DNA of 64,000 nt from NCBI GenBank assembly GCA_963743425.1, contig CAVUPU010000009.1:952829-1016828 (forward strand). The letters are read 5' to 3'. The position numbers were made by a program, and so were the translations under genes. The notes under the pieces are model-generated. The model saw only the letters and a list, made by a program, of their open reading frames with translations, was not told the origin of the DNA and searched no databases. Below, in pieces: positions 63,406-64,000 of this stretch. The stretch comes from JAJVID01 sp963743425. GTDB taxonomy: Bacteria > Acidobacteriota > Blastocatellia > RBC074. Positions within the stretch are counted from its first letter, which is position 1; each line of letters begins with the position of its first letter.

Positions 63406-64000
63406 ATGAACATTCGTTTCGCCTCAGATGATGACATACCCGCTGTCGCTCGATTCAACCAGCGCCTGAGAGAGGGCGGGCGAGGAGAAGAACAGATAAC
63501 CTTGCGCATCGGCCTGCCCGGAGAGGCGCGATACCGGTCCGCAGGCTTCCCCGTGTATCGCCGGATGATGATCGCTGAGGATGGAGGAGAGGTGCGGGCG
63601 GCGGTCTTGCTTTACCATAACAACGTATTTATTCACGGCAGGAAGCGGGACTTTTGTTGGCTGGATATGCCTATTTCCGAAGGAATAATAGATCGCAGAT
63701 ACTCTTTGGCCATCGTTCAGCTTTTAAAAGCGGTTTCGAGATACGAGCCGTTTTTGATGTTCACTGGCGCCGGCCCTGAGGATAAGGACTCATTCCGGCT
63801 ATTGTCCAAGCTCGATTGGAAGCATCACGCCGTGCCCTTCTTTTTCTACCCGGTCAAAGTCACTAAGGTCCTTCTCGGCATGTAGTTACTTTAAAAAAAT
63901 GCCAAGCTCCGCTATGGCGCGTTGTTGGGCGCGTACTCCGGGGCGGGAGCCGCCATGAGCGGTTTGCTCGCGTTGCGCCGCCGGATCGCCGGCAGCCTCT
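63406..64000 (+). pseudogene. GNAT-like acyltransferase, with premature stops, runs off the window
   Basis: Start ATG 63406 has AGGAG 8 nt upstream. Residues MNIRFASDDDIPAVARFNQRL and LLYHNNVFIHGRKRDFCWLD suggest a GNAT-type N-terminal half. An in-frame TAG at 63883-63885 and a TAA at 63892-63894 interrupt it, after which the same frame continues KNAKLRYGALLGAYSGAGAAMSG and LLALRRRIAGSL to the window edge. So the full gene is longer and is damaged here, or two compensating indels are present. The acceptor is probably a sugar of the glycan. Confidence 0.6.

Overview
The window looks like a chromosome segment of an Acidobacteriota member, possibly Blastocatellia. This is inferred from moderately high GC, dispersed 7-mer tandem repeats, many large palindromes and the mix of housekeeping genes; there is no rRNA gene to settle it. 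The only RNA gene of the translation machinery is one tRNA-Pro(UGG).

Region by region: (1) 0-4.1 kb, minus strand: rpe, a PASTA protein, greA, mdh and icd. (2) 4.3-7.3 kb, AT-richer accessory patch: a DUF3467-like/antitoxin/PemK-type toxin operon, an internally deleted IS1-family transposase, a P63C-domain protein and a small basic protein. (3) 7.5-20.6 kb, ordinary genes: GT9-like protein, GntR regulator with a strong operator-like palindrome, secreted beta-propeller, a SecA-like ATPase with a C-terminal membrane segment, a PlsC/membrane fusion, MarR, pirin, nitroreductase, tRNA-Pro and a hybrid histidine kinase. (4) 20.6-24.6 kb: a patch of small things, built around five related ~110-nt RNA genes. 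Each has its own -35/-10 promoter, a covarying first stem, a GAAA-capped second stem and (in four of five) a clear intrinsic terminator. They are interleaved with a second duplicated hairpin family and several very small protein genes. (5) 24.6-28.8 kb, minus strand: a DUF5131 (Gp37/Gp68-like) + TcmP pair, a TIR-domain protein and a HEPN-like protein, which together look like a defence island. (6) 28.9-33.3 kb: an intact ISL3-family insertion sequence with 8-bp target duplications, then a decayed HerA-type ATPase gene broken by a 125-bp MITE that is itself split by a 2-kb group II intron. (7) 33.6-64 kb: an exopolysaccharide cluster preceded by a LuxR-type regulator that lacks the phosphoacceptor Asp.

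The polysaccharide cluster runs OPX export protein, beta-helix protein, Wzz/BY-kinase, membrane nucleotide-sugar 4,6-dehydratase, methyltransferases, AsnB-type amidotransferase, a Wzx flippase fused to a methyltransferase, DegT aminotransferase, Wzy/ligase and GT4. It continues with a second AsnB, an oxidoreductase/epimerase pair, GT2, deacetylase, luciferase-like monooxygenase, a stand-alone adenylation domain, a formyltransferase and a GNAT protein. The first half (35-53 kb) is intact. Almost every gene from 53.2 kb to the window end carries a frameshift or nonsense lesion, so that half is either decaying or badly assembled.

The most novel material is the five-copy small-RNA array, the MITE/intron/ISL3 nest, the Wzx-methyltransferase fusion and the adenylation/monooxygenase/formyltransferase tailoring module.
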